This document shows positions 34,865 to 43,272 of a stretch of DNA of 64,000 nucleotides, piece after piece. A program made the position numbers and the translations under genes. The stretch covers positions 1 to 64,000 of the forward strand of contig JAAVYM010000051.1 in NCBI GenBank assembly GCA_022791135.1, given 5' to 3'. Position 1 is the first letter of the stretch. Every line of letters begins with the position of its first letter. The stretch comes from Oscillibacter sp. GTDB lineage: Bacteria > Bacillota > Clostridia > Oscillospirales > Oscillospiraceae. The notes beneath the pieces are model-generated. The model made no database searches and was not told where the DNA came from. It saw only the letters and a program-made list of their open reading frames with translations.

Positions 34865-34893
34865 TTGCATTCATCCGGCCCAGACGCTATACT
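34865..34893 (+). promoter_or_regulatory. Sigma-A promoter of the Crp/Fnr gene
   Basis: TTGCAT (34865-34870), 17-nt spacer, TATACT (34888-34893), about 58 nt before the ATG. No copy of the GTGA-N5-TCAC palindrome is seen here, so autoregulation is not evident. Confidence 0.65.
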
Positions 34894-34950
34894 TTTCTCA
34901 GGTAATCCCACCTTTGTTCCAGTTCGCCGGCGGCGGCAAGGAGGTTATGC

Positions 34951-35607
34951 ATGAACTTTCAGAGCTATTTTCCCGTTTGGAACCAACTGACGGACGCCCA
35001 GAGGGACCGTATTCTCGGCAGTCTGGCCGCCCGGTCCGTGAAAAAGGGGACCCTGCTCCACAGCGGAGACGACTGCACCGGGCTGCTGCTGGTGAAATCC
35101 GGCCAGCTGCGGGCCTACATCCTCTCAGAGGAGGGGCGGGAGATCACCATCTACCGCCTGTTTGACCGGGACCTCTGCTTGTTTTCCGCCTCCTGCATGC
35201 TGCGAAGCATTCAGTTTGACGTCACAATTGAGGCGGAGAAGGATACGGACCTCTGGGTCATCCCGGCGGAGGCCTATCAGCAAATCCTGGCGGAATCCGC
35301 CCCGCTGGCGAACTGTACGAATGAAATTATGGCCGCCCGGTTCTCGGAGGTCATGTGGCTGATGGAGCAGGTTTTGTGGAAGAGCATGGACAAGCGGATC
35401 GCCTCCTTTTTGCTGGAGGAGTCCGCAGTTGAGGGTACCTCGCGGCTGAGCATCACCCACGAGGCCATCGCCAATCACCTGGGCACCCACCGGGAGGTGG
35501 TTACCCGGATGCTGCGCTACTTCCAGAACGAGGGGATGGTGAAGCTGTCCCGAGGTGTCGTGGAGCTGACCGCCGAGGCAAAATTGAGAGCGCTGCAAGG
35601 CGCATAA
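34951..35607 (+). CDS. Crp/Fnr family transcriptional regulator
   Basis: 218 residues: N-terminal cyclic-nucleotide-binding-type beta barrel (about 20-125), dimerisation helix (about 125-150), and a C-terminal winged helix with ITHEAIANHLGTHREVVTRMLR, a canonical Crp/Fnr recognition helix. It lacks the N-terminal cysteine cluster of FNR. Other cysteines (about 47, 74, 80, 114) are scattered in the sensor domain, so a thiol or redox signal is possible but unproven. AAGGAGG precedes the ATG. It faces a CoA-disulfide reductase-like gene and thioredoxin. Matching palindromes upstream of two thioredoxin/ferredoxin operons in the window are its likely targets. Confidence 0.92.
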   Translation: MNFQSYFPVWNQLTDAQRDRILGSLAARSVKKGTLLHSGDDCTGLLLVKSGQLRAYILSEEGREITIYRLFDRDLCLFSASCMLRSIQFDVTIEAEKDTDLWVIPAEAYQQILAESAPLANCTNEIMAARFSEVMWLMEQVLWKSMDKRIASFLLEESAVEGTSRLSITHEAIANHLGTHREVVTRMLRYFQNEGMVKLSRGVVELTAEAKLRALQGA

Positions 35608-35612
35608 AAGAC

Positions 35613-35644
35613 GCTCCCCGCATTTTTGTGAAAATGCGGGGAGC
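35613..35644. terminator. Bidirectional terminator
   Basis: 14-bp perfect stem (35613-35626 with 35631-35644) with A/T-rich inner end, between the convergent Crp/Fnr and oxidoreductase genes. Confidence 0.88.
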
Positions 35645-35650
35645 ATTTGT

Positions 35651-37348
35651 TTATCCCTGATCCATGCCGCACTCCGTCGCCGCTTCCACCAGGCGGCGGT
35701 CGTTCATCACCGCGTCATAGAATCGGAAGCCGCCGGAGAAGTTATAGGTTTCGTAGCCGTATCCCTCCAGAATACGGCAGGCGATATAGCTCCGCAGGCC
35801 GCTCTGGCAGATGACATACACCGGCTTGCCGGCTTCGATCTCGCCCAGCCGCTCCCGCAGTTCGTCCACAGGAATGTTGCGGAAGCCCTCTATGCGCCCT
35901 TGGGCGTATTCCTGGGGCGTCCGGGCATCCAGCAGCGTCACGCTGCCGTCCCGGGGCAGATCCTTCACGTCTTCCAGATGGAACTGCTTCACCACGCCCC
36001 TGGCCAGATTTTCCACCATGAAACCGGCCATATTCACCGGGTCCTTCGCCGAGGAGTACGGCGGCGCATACGCCAGGTCCAAGTCCTTCAGCTCAATGGC
36101 CGTCAGCCCGGCGTGGATAGCGGCCGCCAGCACGTCGATGCGCTTATCCACTCCCTCAAACCCCACGATCTGTGCCCCCAGGAGGCGGTAGGTTTTCTTT
36201 TCAAAGACCACCTTCATGGTCATGACCTTGCCGCCGGGGTAATAACCCGCGTGACTCATGGGGGACAGAACCACCGCGTCCGCGTCCAGCCCCGCTTTCC
36301 GCGCGTTGGTCTCATTGACGCCTGTGGAGGCCGCCGTCATACCGAAGACCTTGATGACCGAGCTGCCCTGGCTTCCTGAATACCGGCTGTCCCCGCCGCA
36401 GATGTTGTCCGCCGCAATGCGGCCCTGCTTGTTGGCCGGGCCTGCCAGGGAGAGCAGCACATCCTGCCCGGTGACAACGTGCCGGACCTGTACGGCGTCG
36501 CCCACGGCGTAGATATCCGGGACGGAGGTCTCCATCCGGTCGTTGACCACGATGCTGTCCTTGATGCCCAGCTCCAGGCCCACTGCCTTGGCCAGGGCGG
36601 TATCCGGCGTGACGCCGATGGCCAGCACCACCATATCGGCGTGGAGAGGCTGTTCGCCTTTGAGCAGCACGTCCACGCCGCCGTCCCGTTCCGCAAAGCC
36701 CTCCACCGTACGGCCCAGGGCCAGCTTCACACCGCGGCCCCGCATTTCACTGTGGATAAACGCCGCCATATCCGGGTCAAAGGGGTTCATCAGCTGCTTT
36801 GGCCGCTGGACGATGGTGACGTCCATCCCCAGCTCCCGCAGGTTCTCCGCCAGCTCCAATCCGATGAAGCCGCCGCCGGCCAGCACGGCGGACTTTGGGC
36901 GGTTTTGCCGGATATAGTCCTGAATGCGGAACGTATCCTCCACTGTCCGCAGGGTGAAGAGCTTCTCCAGCCCTACGCCCGGGAGGCGGGGCTGGGTGGG
37001 CTTTGCTCCGGGGGAGAGAAGCAGCTTGTCATAGGATTCCTCAAATTCCTCCCCGGTCTCCAGGTTTTTGACAGAGACCGCCTTGCGCTCCGGATGGATG
37101 GCGGTGACCTCGTGATGCACCCGCATATCCACCCGGAAACGGGCGAAGAAGCTCTCCGGGGTCTGGAGGGTCAGGGCCGCAGGATCTTCAATGACACCGC
37201 CGATGTAATAGGGCAGGCCGCAGTTGGCATAGGAGACATACCCGGACCGCTCAAAGACCACGATTTCGGCCTGCTCGTCCAGCCTGCGCAGCCGCGCCGC
37301 CGCCGTGGCGCCGCCCGCCACGCCGCCTACAATCACAACCTTCATCAT
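35651..37348 (-). CDS. CoA-disulfide reductase-like FAD oxidoreductase with C-terminal rhodanese domain
   Basis: 565 residues. FAD-binding KVVIVGGVAGGATAAARLRR at the N terminus, active-site cysteine in YVSYANCGLPYY (about 44), NAD(P)-binding AVLAGGGFIGLELAENL (about 155-171), a second FAD motif DIYAVGDAV, and a dimerisation domain (about 330-450). A rhodanese domain follows (about 465-555), with catalytic loop CQSGLRS. This is the CoADR-RHD arrangement, whose members reduce CoA disulfides, CoA persulfides or polysulfide with NAD(P)H. The gene is 9 nt after trxA in one operon, opposite the Crp/Fnr gene. Role inferred: handling of persulfide and disulfide stress. Confidence 0.93.
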   Translation of the reverse strand: MMKVVIVGGVAGGATAAARLRRLDEQAEIVVFERSGYVSYANCGLPYYIGGVIEDPAALTLQTPESFFARFRVDMRVHHEVTAIHPERKAVSVKNLETGEEFEESYDKLLLSPGAKPTQPRLPGVGLEKLFTLRTVEDTFRIQDYIRQNRPKSAVLAGGGFIGLELAENLRELGMDVTIVQRPKQLMNPFDPDMAAFIHSEMRGRGVKLALGRTVEGFAERDGGVDVLLKGEQPLHADMVVLAIGVTPDTALAKAVGLELGIKDSIVVNDRMETSVPDIYAVGDAVQVRHVVTGQDVLLSLAGPANKQGRIAADNICGGDSRYSGSQGSSVIKVFGMTAASTGVNETNARKAGLDADAVVLSPMSHAGYYPGGKVMTMKVVFEKKTYRLLGAQIVGFEGVDKRIDVLAAAIHAGLTAIELKDLDLAYAPPYSSAKDPVNMAGFMVENLARGVVKQFHLEDVKDLPRDGSVTLLDARTPQEYAQGRIEGFRNIPVDELRERLGEIEAGKPVYVICQSGLRSYIACRILEGYGYETYNFSGGFRFYDAVMNDRRLVEAATECGMDQG

Positions 37349-37357
37349 CGCGCCTCC

Positions 37358-37663
37358 TTACAGCAGGGCGAGAATCTGGCTCTTGGGCTGCGCGCCCACC
37401 GCCTGATTCACAGCCTTGCCGTCCTTCATTACCACCAGGGTCGGAATGCTCATCACGCCGAACCGGCCTGCCAGCTCCGGCTGTTCGTCCACGTTGACCT
37501 TTCCCACCTTGATGTCGGGCCGCTCCGCCGCGATCTCCTCCACCACAGGGGCCACCATACGGCACGGTCCGCACCACGATGCCCAGAAGTCCAGCAGAAC
37601 GGGGTGGTCGGACTTCATGACTTCTTCCTGAAAATTTGTCTGAGTAATGTTAATGACAGACAT
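37358..37663 (-). CDS. trxA: Thioredoxin, copy 1
   Basis: 101-residue thioredoxin with WASWCGPCRM (Cys 31 and 34) and the cis-Pro in SIPTLVV (74-76). It reduces protein disulfides in the cytosol. It opens an operon with the CoADR-RHD gene and has GGAGGA before the ATG. Copy 2 at 48880-49185 differs at only 8 residues, and the middle of the two genes is identical in DNA over more than 100 nt. The promoter carries a Crp/Fnr-like palindrome centred near -40. Confidence 0.96.
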   Translation of the reverse strand: MSVINITQTNFQEEVMKSDHPVLLDFWASWCGPCRMVAPVVEEIAAERPDIKVGKVNVDEQPELAGRFGVMSIPTLVVMKDGKAVNQAVGAQPKSQILALL

Positions 37664-37698
37664 GATTTGTCCTCCTTGTTGTGTACTTTATGGGTTCC

Positions 37699-37739
37699 AT
37701 TATAGCCGGCATTTTGTTTTCTTCCGTGACATTGTCACA
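37699..37739 (-). promoter_or_regulatory. Crp/Fnr-type operator and -10 element upstream of trxA copy 1
   Basis: Palindrome GTGACATTGTCAC (37726-37738) inside CGTGACATTGTCACA. On the minus strand a TATAAT -10 box lies at 37704-37699, so the palindrome centre (37732) sits about 40 nt before the predicted start (about 37692), the class II activator position. No good -35 box is present, as expected for an activated promoter. Confidence 0.75.
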
Positions 37740-37819
37740 AAGAGGCCAGGCGCATCCCCGAGCCGGTCCCCAAACAGCAGCAGAGGGCCGCGCTGTTACC
37801 AAATTGTAACTTGCTTTTT

Positions 37820-37860
37820 ACTATACAGCCGTATAATATCATATTATACCATCGTATAAT
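37820..37860 (+). promoter_or_regulatory. Tandem BlaI/MecI-type operators
   Basis: Two dyads of the same design: ACTATAC-N4-GTATAAT (37820-37837) and ATTATAC-N4-GTATAAT (37843-37860, perfect). They are 23 nt apart, about two helical turns. They overlap the presumed blaI promoter and end 11 nt before its ATG. Confidence 0.8.
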
Positions 37861-37871
37861 GGAGGCGTGCT

Positions 37872-38243
37872 ATGAAACGATTAGGCGATGCAGAGCTGGA
37901 AATCATGCTGGCCATTTGGGAGGCCGGAGAACCGGTGGCGTCCTCCTATGTCCAGGATAAGCTGAAGGGCAGCCGGAACTGGCTGCTGCCGACGGTCCTC
38001 ACGTCTTTGAACCGGCTGGTGGAAAAGGGCTTTTTATCTGTGGAAAAACAGGGCCAGGGCAACCGCTACCGCCCCCTGATCTCTGAAGAGGGCTATAAGG
38101 CCGCCGAGGGCCGGGGACTCATCGACCGGCTCTACGGCAGCAGCTTCACCGGCATGGTGGTCGCGCTGTACAACGGGCGGGCTATCGGCAAGGAGGATTT
38201 GCAGGAGCTGCAGCAGTACCTGGATCACCTGGAGGAATCATAA
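37872..38243 (+). CDS. BlaI/MecI/CopY family repressor
   Basis: 123-residue winged-helix repressor: LGDAELEIMLAIWEAGEPV, TVLTSLNRLVEKGFLSVEKQG (recognition helix and wing) and a C-terminal dimerisation region ending LDHLEES. In known systems the cognate M56 membrane protease, after binding a signal, causes repressor cleavage. Its stop codon overlaps the start of the M56 gene (TAATG), so the pair is coupled. Two operators lie directly upstream, so autoregulation is expected. No beta-lactamase gene is present; the operon instead continues into an acyltransferase. Confidence 0.94.
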   Translation: MKRLGDAELEIMLAIWEAGEPVASSYVQDKLKGSRNWLLPTVLTSLNRLVEKGFLSVEKQGQGNRYRPLISEEGYKAAEGRGLIDRLYGSSFTGMVVALYNGRAIGKEDLQELQQYLDHLEES

Positions 38244-41140
38244 TGGAAATTCTGCTGAATACGGCGAAATGGAGCGCCACCGTGGGGGCCGCAACACTGA
38301 TTTTAACTCTGCTGAAGCCCCTTCTGGATAAGCGCTACAGCGCGAAGTGGCGATACGGCGCATGGCTGGCTATGGCTGTGCTGCTGCTGTTGGCCCCGGT
38401 GCAGTGGGGCCGGTTCCTTCCCCAAGCGCCGGCGGAGCCGCCGGTGGTCATTGAGGTACCGCGGCTGGAGGTAACCGTCAGCCCTCAGGCGGGGCTGACC
38501 TTTCAGCAGCCCTCGGCTGGGGTTCTCCGTCCCGATCCGGCGCCCCGGCCCGTGATTTCCCTGGAAAAGGCCCTGACGGCCTTATGGTTGTCAGGCACGG
38601 CGGCATTTATGTCCTATTACCTGCTGGGAACCTGGCGCTTTACCCGCCGGGCCAGGCGCTGGAGCCGGCCCGCCGGAGGGGACGCCGCCCAGGTCTATGA
38701 GGCCGTCCGGCAGGAAATGGGCTTGACCGCAACGCCTTTGCTGGCGGTCAGCTTCGCCGTGGACTCCCCTATGGCGGTGGGCCTGTTCCGCCCCCGGCTG
38801 TTGCTGCCGGAAGAGTGCTGCGAATCCCGGCAGCTGGCGTTCATCCTCCGCCACGAGCTGACCCACTACCGCCGCCGGGATCTGTGGTACAAGCTGGTCC
38901 TGCTGGCCGCCAACGCCCTCCACTGGTTCAATCCCCTGATTTGGCTGCTGCGCCGGGAGGCAGAGCAGGACCTGGAGCTGACCTGTGATGGCGCGGTGGT
39001 GTCCGGGGCGGACGATGAGACCCGCCGGGCCTATAGCGAAGCGCTGCTGGCCTCCATCCGTCCCCGGAAGGGCCGGGCCGTCCTGTCCACCCACTTCAGC
39101 AGCGGCAAGGCCGCTATGAAGGAGCGTTTCCGCAACATTTTGGGCAAGCGGGGCCGGAAACGGGGACTGACGGTCCTGACGGCGGCTCTGACAGTCACGG
39201 TAGCGGCTGCCGGTGTCTTTGGCGTGCGGTCCGCCGCCATGGACGGCATGCTGAGTCCAGAGGAGCTGGCACAGTGGCAGGAGCGGCTGAACAGCCCCGA
39301 GATGAAACCCTACACTGCCAGAATGTACACCGACGCCGCCCGCCTTCCCTCGGAGGAAGCGTTGGATGCCATGTTCGGTCCTGACGGCGGCCGCTACGGC
39401 GGCTCTTCCGTTACCGCCGTAAGCGGAACGCGGAGGGGCAATACCCTTACGCTGGAGCTGGAGGGAGCCTTTCCCAACGGCCTGACCCAGGGAACCCTGA
39501 CCCTGTTGGACGGGAAGCCCGCCAGCTTCGCTACCCCGCTGCACACCGCCGTGGAAACGGCGGCGTGGAACCGGATGGAGCGGGACGCCGGGTCTCTCGC
39601 CGCCCAGGCTGCGGAAATCGGATCGCTTCCCGGAACTCTGGAGTTTACGGAAATGTACATCACGGGTCTCTCCTGCCTGGAGCGGGTAGCCGTGGGCAGT
39701 AAGACCTATTACATGTGGGAACTAAGCTACCGGATGAAGCCCAACGACCTGAAAAGCCTCCTGCTCATCGGAGGAGACCGCGAGGAAAACGGGTGGCTGA
39801 CCCAGGGCGGCCCGATGGGCAGCCCCATCCTGATTGCCAGCGTAGACAAAAACGGCAAGGTAAGGCTGGAAGAGGAGACCTATGACTCTATCGCCAGAAG
39901 GTCCGGCTACACCTGGGAGGAATACCTCTACTGCCGCTACGAGCTGAATATGGAGATCGGGTCTCCCGGCCTTTGGGGCGGTTGGCCGGAGCTATCCCTC
40001 TGGGATTCGATACGCAGCGGCCAGAATGCCTGGGCGCTGGACGGCGAGCAGACGGCCCTCACATACCTAAGCCAGCAATACGGCATCTCGCCGGACGGCG
40101 GACTCGCCTTCCTGCGGGCCTTTGAGGCGGGCGAAGGGCACAACCATGATCAGGCGGCGCTGTTTCGCGCCCGTCTCGGAAAGCGCACCGTCACCTTGCT
40201 GCTCGCCCGCATCGCCTGCCCGATGAAGGACGGTTCCACGGCCCAGTTCTGGCAAGTGTGCGCCGAACGCTGGGACCCGGATGAGCCGGAACCTGTCTCC
40301 TTTCCTCTAACAACACCTGCTCTGCTGGAGTCCGTTTCCAAATCCCGGCCCGGCCTACCAGATTTGGCGGCTCCCACTCCAATGTCTCAGCCCGATCTGC
40401 CGGCCCCAGCAGCTTCCGGCCTGACCTCCCAGCCCGCCCCGGCGGACTCTGACCTGACGTTTCAGCCCGACCTGCCCTATGAGGTTGACGACGGGTCCAT
40501 CCGCATCTCGGCCATTCCAGCCCCGGAACCGGACGTCCGCATTCCCGCCGGAAACGCCCACCCCTCCTCCGGCAGCAGCGGCAGGGACGATGGCCAGGCG
40601 GGCAGCAGCCGAGAAGACAGTCCCCCCCGCAGCGAAGACAGCGGGGTCAAAGACAGCGGCGCCGTGAAGCCGGTGCCTGGCCAAGGTATCCACACGCCCA
40701 CCGGAATCATCGGCGACTTCGACGGCGACGGCGTACGGGACGAATGGGTGTGGATCAACTACAACCCCATTCGGCTCCTCTATGACCCGGACACCGGGGA
40801 CATCCGCTTTGACCCGCCTGCGCCGGATGTCTGGGAAACTGTCTACCCTGCCGCCTACGACCCGGAGACAGGGGACATCCTCTTCGGCCCTGGCACACCG
40901 GAAATCCTCGGCCCGTCCGCCCGTGCCGAGGCGGAAGCGGCCCTGGACCCGGACGTTCGCCCCGCCACCCAAGTCACCGGCGGCTTCGACGGGGACGGCA
41001 CAGCGGACCCGAAGGTCCGGATCAACGGCCAACGCCACCAGGTCACCGTAGACCCGGATACTCAGGACGTCCTCTTTGATCCACTTGCGCTGGAGGTTTG
41101 GGATACCATCAGCACCACGGCTCCGGGAGGAGCGCCGTGA
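38243..41140 (+). CDS. BlaR1/MecR1-type M56 membrane metallopeptidase with long C-terminal extension
   Basis: 965 residues. The N-terminal ~310 residues are an M56 peptidase: several membrane helices, zinc motif HELTHYRRRD (about 203-212) with a downstream Glu (REAEQDLELTCDGAVV), and a last helix at about 312-330. BlaR1 has a penicillin-binding domain here; this protein does not. The extension has an unassigned domain (about 335-690, no SxxK serine-lactamase motif recognised), a low-complexity Pro/Ala/Ser stretch, and two DxDxDG calcium-loop-like repeats: DFDGDGVRDE (about 826) and GFDGDGTADP (about 913). Each is followed by a YDPDTGDIxFDP-like strand. The input signal is therefore probably not a beta-lactam (inference). 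Confidence 0.85.
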   Translation: MEILLNTAKWSATVGAATLILTLLKPLLDKRYSAKWRYGAWLAMAVLLLLAPVQWGRFLPQAPAEPPVVIEVPRLEVTVSPQAGLTFQQPSAGVLRPDPAPRPVISLEKALTALWLSGTAAFMSYYLLGTWRFTRRARRWSRPAGGDAAQVYEAVRQEMGLTATPLLAVSFAVDSPMAVGLFRPRLLLPEECCESRQLAFILRHELTHYRRRDLWYKLVLLAANALHWFNPLIWLLRREAEQDLELTCDGAVVSGADDETRRAYSEALLASIRPRKGRAVLSTHFSSGKAAMKERFRNILGKRGRKRGLTVLTAALTVTVAAAGVFGVRSAAMDGMLSPEELAQWQERLNSPEMKPYTARMYTDAARLPSEEALDAMFGPDGGRYGGSSVTAVSGTRRGNTLTLELEGAFPNGLTQGTLTLLDGKPASFATPLHTAVETAAWNRMERDAGSLAAQAAEIGSLPGTLEFTEMYITGLSCLERVAVGSKTYYMWELSYRMKPNDLKSLLLIGGDREENGWLTQGGPMGSPILIASVDKNGKVRLEEETYDSIARRSGYTWEEYLYCRYELNMEIGSPGLWGGWPELSLWDSIRSGQNAWALDGEQTALTYLSQQYGISPDGGLAFLRAFEAGEGHNHDQAALFRARLGKRTVTLLLARIACPMKDGSTAQFWQVCAERWDPDEPEPVSFPLTTPALLESVSKSRPGLPDLAAPTPMSQPDLPAPAASGLTSQPAPADSDLTFQPDLPYEVDDGSIRISAIPAPEPDVRIPAGNAHPSSGSSGRDDGQAGSSREDSPPRSEDSGVKDSGAVKPVPGQGIHTPTGIIGDFDGDGVRDEWVWINYNPIRLLYDPDTGDIRFDPPAPDVWETVYPAAYDPETGDILFGPGTPEILGPSARAEAEAALDPDVRPATQVTGGFDGDGTADPKVRINGQRHQVTVDPDTQDVLFDPLALEVWDTISTTAPGGAP

Positions 41141-42195
41141 CGGCGGGGCGAGAGGGCACGCCTCCCCGTGACCAGGCCGTCGACCTCATCAAGGCCGTCG
41201 CTATTTGGGACGTAGTCCTCAGCCACACAGCGGCGGCTCCCTTCTCCGGCGGGATCGTGGGGACAAAGCAATGGCTTGCGGCCCTCTTCTGGGCCAGCCT
41301 GACCCACGCCAGCGTCTCGCTGTTCCTGATGGCCAGCGGCGCGCTTCTCCTGCCGCCGGAACGGGAGCTGACGCTGAAAAAGCTCTATACCCGGACCTTT
41401 CCCCGGGCGCTGGCGGCGCTGTTTTTCTGGGCGGCGTGCTACAAGCTGGTCTTCCTGGCGCTGACGGGCGGCTTCAACCCCTGGGACCTGGAGGCAGCGG
41501 TGAAAAATCTGCTGCTGTTCCGGCATGAGGAGCACCTGTATTACCTTCATATCATGCTCCTGGTCTACGCCTTCCTGCCCATCACCCGGCTGATCGCCCG
41601 CTGTGCGGACCGGCGGCTTTTGGAATACGCCCTGGCGCTGTGGTTCCTGCTGGGCATACTCTATCCGACGGTGCGCACCTTCTGGCCTTTCACCTTGATG
41701 AGCGGCATCCCGGTACAGTGGCGGATGAACATGGCCTACGCCTCCATTGGCTATACGCTGCTGGGGCATTACCTGGCGGTCTACCATCCCCGGCCCCGGC
41801 GGGGCGTCTGCGCGGGGCTTTTGCTGGCGGGATTTCTGCTCGTCTTTGGCGGAACCTGCGCGGCATCCCGGGCGGCGGGCGCGCCGGACGGCCATTTCCT
41901 GGAGGGGATGGGCGTGGGGATTTTCCTGACGGCCCTGGGCGAGTGGGGCCTGTGCCGGACGGTGCGGCTCTCCAAACAGGCCGGAAGGCTGGCATCGGCC
42001 CTGGCAAAGGCTTCCTTTTGCATCTACTTGAGCCACGTGTTGTTTCTCCAGGCCTTCGCCCGATGGGGAATCCGGACCGCAGACGGCCCGGTGCTGTTCA
42101 CGGCCCCGATGGTTGCCGGACTGATCGTCGCCTGCTGCTGCGCCGTCTACGTGCTGCTGTCCCGGATACCAGGGGTCCGGCGCTGGCTGGTCTGA
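41137..42195 (+). CDS. Acyltransferase 3 family membrane protein
   Basis: 352 residues, about ten membrane helices. It begins RDQAVDLIKAVAIWDVVLSHT, matching the conserved start of acyltransferase 3 (OafA/WecH type) enzymes, which add acetyl or other acyl groups to cell-surface glycans. GTG 41137 overlaps the M56 stop (GTGA) and is preferred to the ATG at 41098 inside that gene. As the third gene of a BlaI-controlled operon, it is a plausible effector: envelope modification in response to the M56 signal (inference). Confidence 0.85.
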   Translation: MTAGREGTPPRDQAVDLIKAVAIWDVVLSHTAAAPFSGGIVGTKQWLAALFWASLTHASVSLFLMASGALLLPPERELTLKKLYTRTFPRALAALFFWAACYKLVFLALTGGFNPWDLEAAVKNLLLFRHEEHLYYLHIMLLVYAFLPITRLIARCADRRLLEYALALWFLLGILYPTVRTFWPFTLMSGIPVQWRMNMAYASIGYTLLGHYLAVYHPRPRRGVCAGLLLAGFLLVFGGTCAASRAAGAPDGHFLEGMGVGIFLTALGEWGLCRTVRLSKQAGRLASALAKASFCIYLSHVLFLQAFARWGIRTADGPVLFTAPMVAGLIVACCCAVYVLLSRIPGVRRWLV

Positions 42196-42221
42196 GCGGG
42201 ACAGCTGGCAAAAAAGTATAC

Positions 42222-42245
42222 AGCGGACTGCGTATGCAGTCCGCT
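42222..42245. terminator. Bidirectional terminator
   Basis: 10-bp perfect stem (42222-42231 with 42236-42245) with a GTAT loop, between the convergent acyltransferase and VanY genes; preceded by AAAAAAG and followed by GCTTTTATT. Confidence 0.85.
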
Positions 42246-42249
42246 GCTT

Positions 42250-43191
42250 TTATTCCAAGCCCGTCAAATACTCCTCCAGGCAGATCCCCCGCCGCATGAT
42301 CTCCCCGGCGGCCTCCGTCCCCACGTAGCGGTAGTGCCAGGGTTCATACCCCACGCCGGTGAGGGCGCTTTTCTCCGTGGGGTAGCGGAGGATGAAGCCG
42401 TACTCGGCGCAGTTCTCCATCAGCCATTTCTGCACCGCCGTCTCCTCCTGCCCTTGGTCCAAAAGCTGGTAGGACTTGTCTACAATGTCCACCGCCAGAC
42501 CCGCCTGATGCTCGCTGGTTCCCGGGCGGGAGACCCACACGGCCGCCTGCTCCTCCGCCTCCTCTCGAGAAATAGCCCCGGTGAGGCAGGAGCGGACCTT
42601 CCGCTCAAACAGCTCCTCCTGCTTCTCCCAGCTGCGCCAGGACGAGCAGATCAGCGGTTCCAGCCCTGCCGCCCGGCAGGCGTCCATCATCCGCTGGAGG
42701 TCCGGATAGGCCCGGCTGTCGATGGCGTGGCCGTTTCGCAGCTGGGTCAGCTCCGGGACGGAAAAGCCCTCCGGCAAGGGATTTTGGCCGTTGACCAGGA
42801 GCAGCCGCCAGTCCTCCGGGTCCCCTTGCCCGTCAAAATCCGCCCCGTCCGGCAGGGTTTGGACGCGGATGTCGTCCGGCTCCTCCGGGAGGGTGGTGAA
42901 ATTCTGGCCGCCGGCCGCCGGGGGAGAGGGTTCCCCGACGGCTCCGGCGCAGGCCGCCGCCGGAAGCGAGGGGGCGGCTTCGGCCCGGCCCAGCAAAAAC
43001 CCGGTGGCAAACAGCGTCAGCCCCGCCAACGCCAACAGCGCCGGCAATGGCCGCCTGTCTTTCCGCCGGACCCGGGAGGGCGCGGGGCGGCGGGGCCTGG
43101 CGGCCGGGCGCTCGTCCCACCGGGCGGGGGCGGCGGCGTAATACTCCCGGTCCAGGAGAGGGAACTCACGGATGATGCAGGAACGAGACAT
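42250..43191 (-). CDS. VanY-type D-alanyl-D-alanine carboxypeptidase, membrane-anchored
   Basis: 313 residues: short cytosolic basic segment, one membrane helix (about 51-68), a linker, then a peptidase M15B domain (about 115-305). Zinc and catalytic motifs are SEHQAGLAVDIVD (SxHxxGxAxD) and EPWHYRYVG (ExxWH-type). These enzymes trim the terminal D-Ala of peptidoglycan stem peptides outside the membrane. AAAGGAG lies before the ATG. It is the last gene of a leftward operon with a two-component system and an unknown membrane-anchored protein, so its expression is probably under that system. Confidence 0.92.
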   Translation of the reverse strand: MSRSCIIREFPLLDREYYAAAPARWDERPAARPRRPAPSRVRRKDRRPLPALLALAGLTLFATGFLLGRAEAAPSLPAAACAGAVGEPSPPAAGGQNFTTLPEEPDDIRVQTLPDGADFDGQGDPEDWRLLLVNGQNPLPEGFSVPELTQLRNGHAIDSRAYPDLQRMMDACRAAGLEPLICSSWRSWEKQEELFERKVRSCLTGAISREEAEEQAAVWVSRPGTSEHQAGLAVDIVDKSYQLLDQGQEETAVQKWLMENCAEYGFILRYPTEKSALTGVGYEPWHYRYVGTEAAGEIMRRGICLEEYLTGLE

Positions 43192-43272
43192 AGAAACAGC
43201 TCCTTTGCGTTTGAATTGTCTCTATCATAAGGCTTGTCCCCGTCGAAACCGAAACATTCCTGCATCGAAGTC

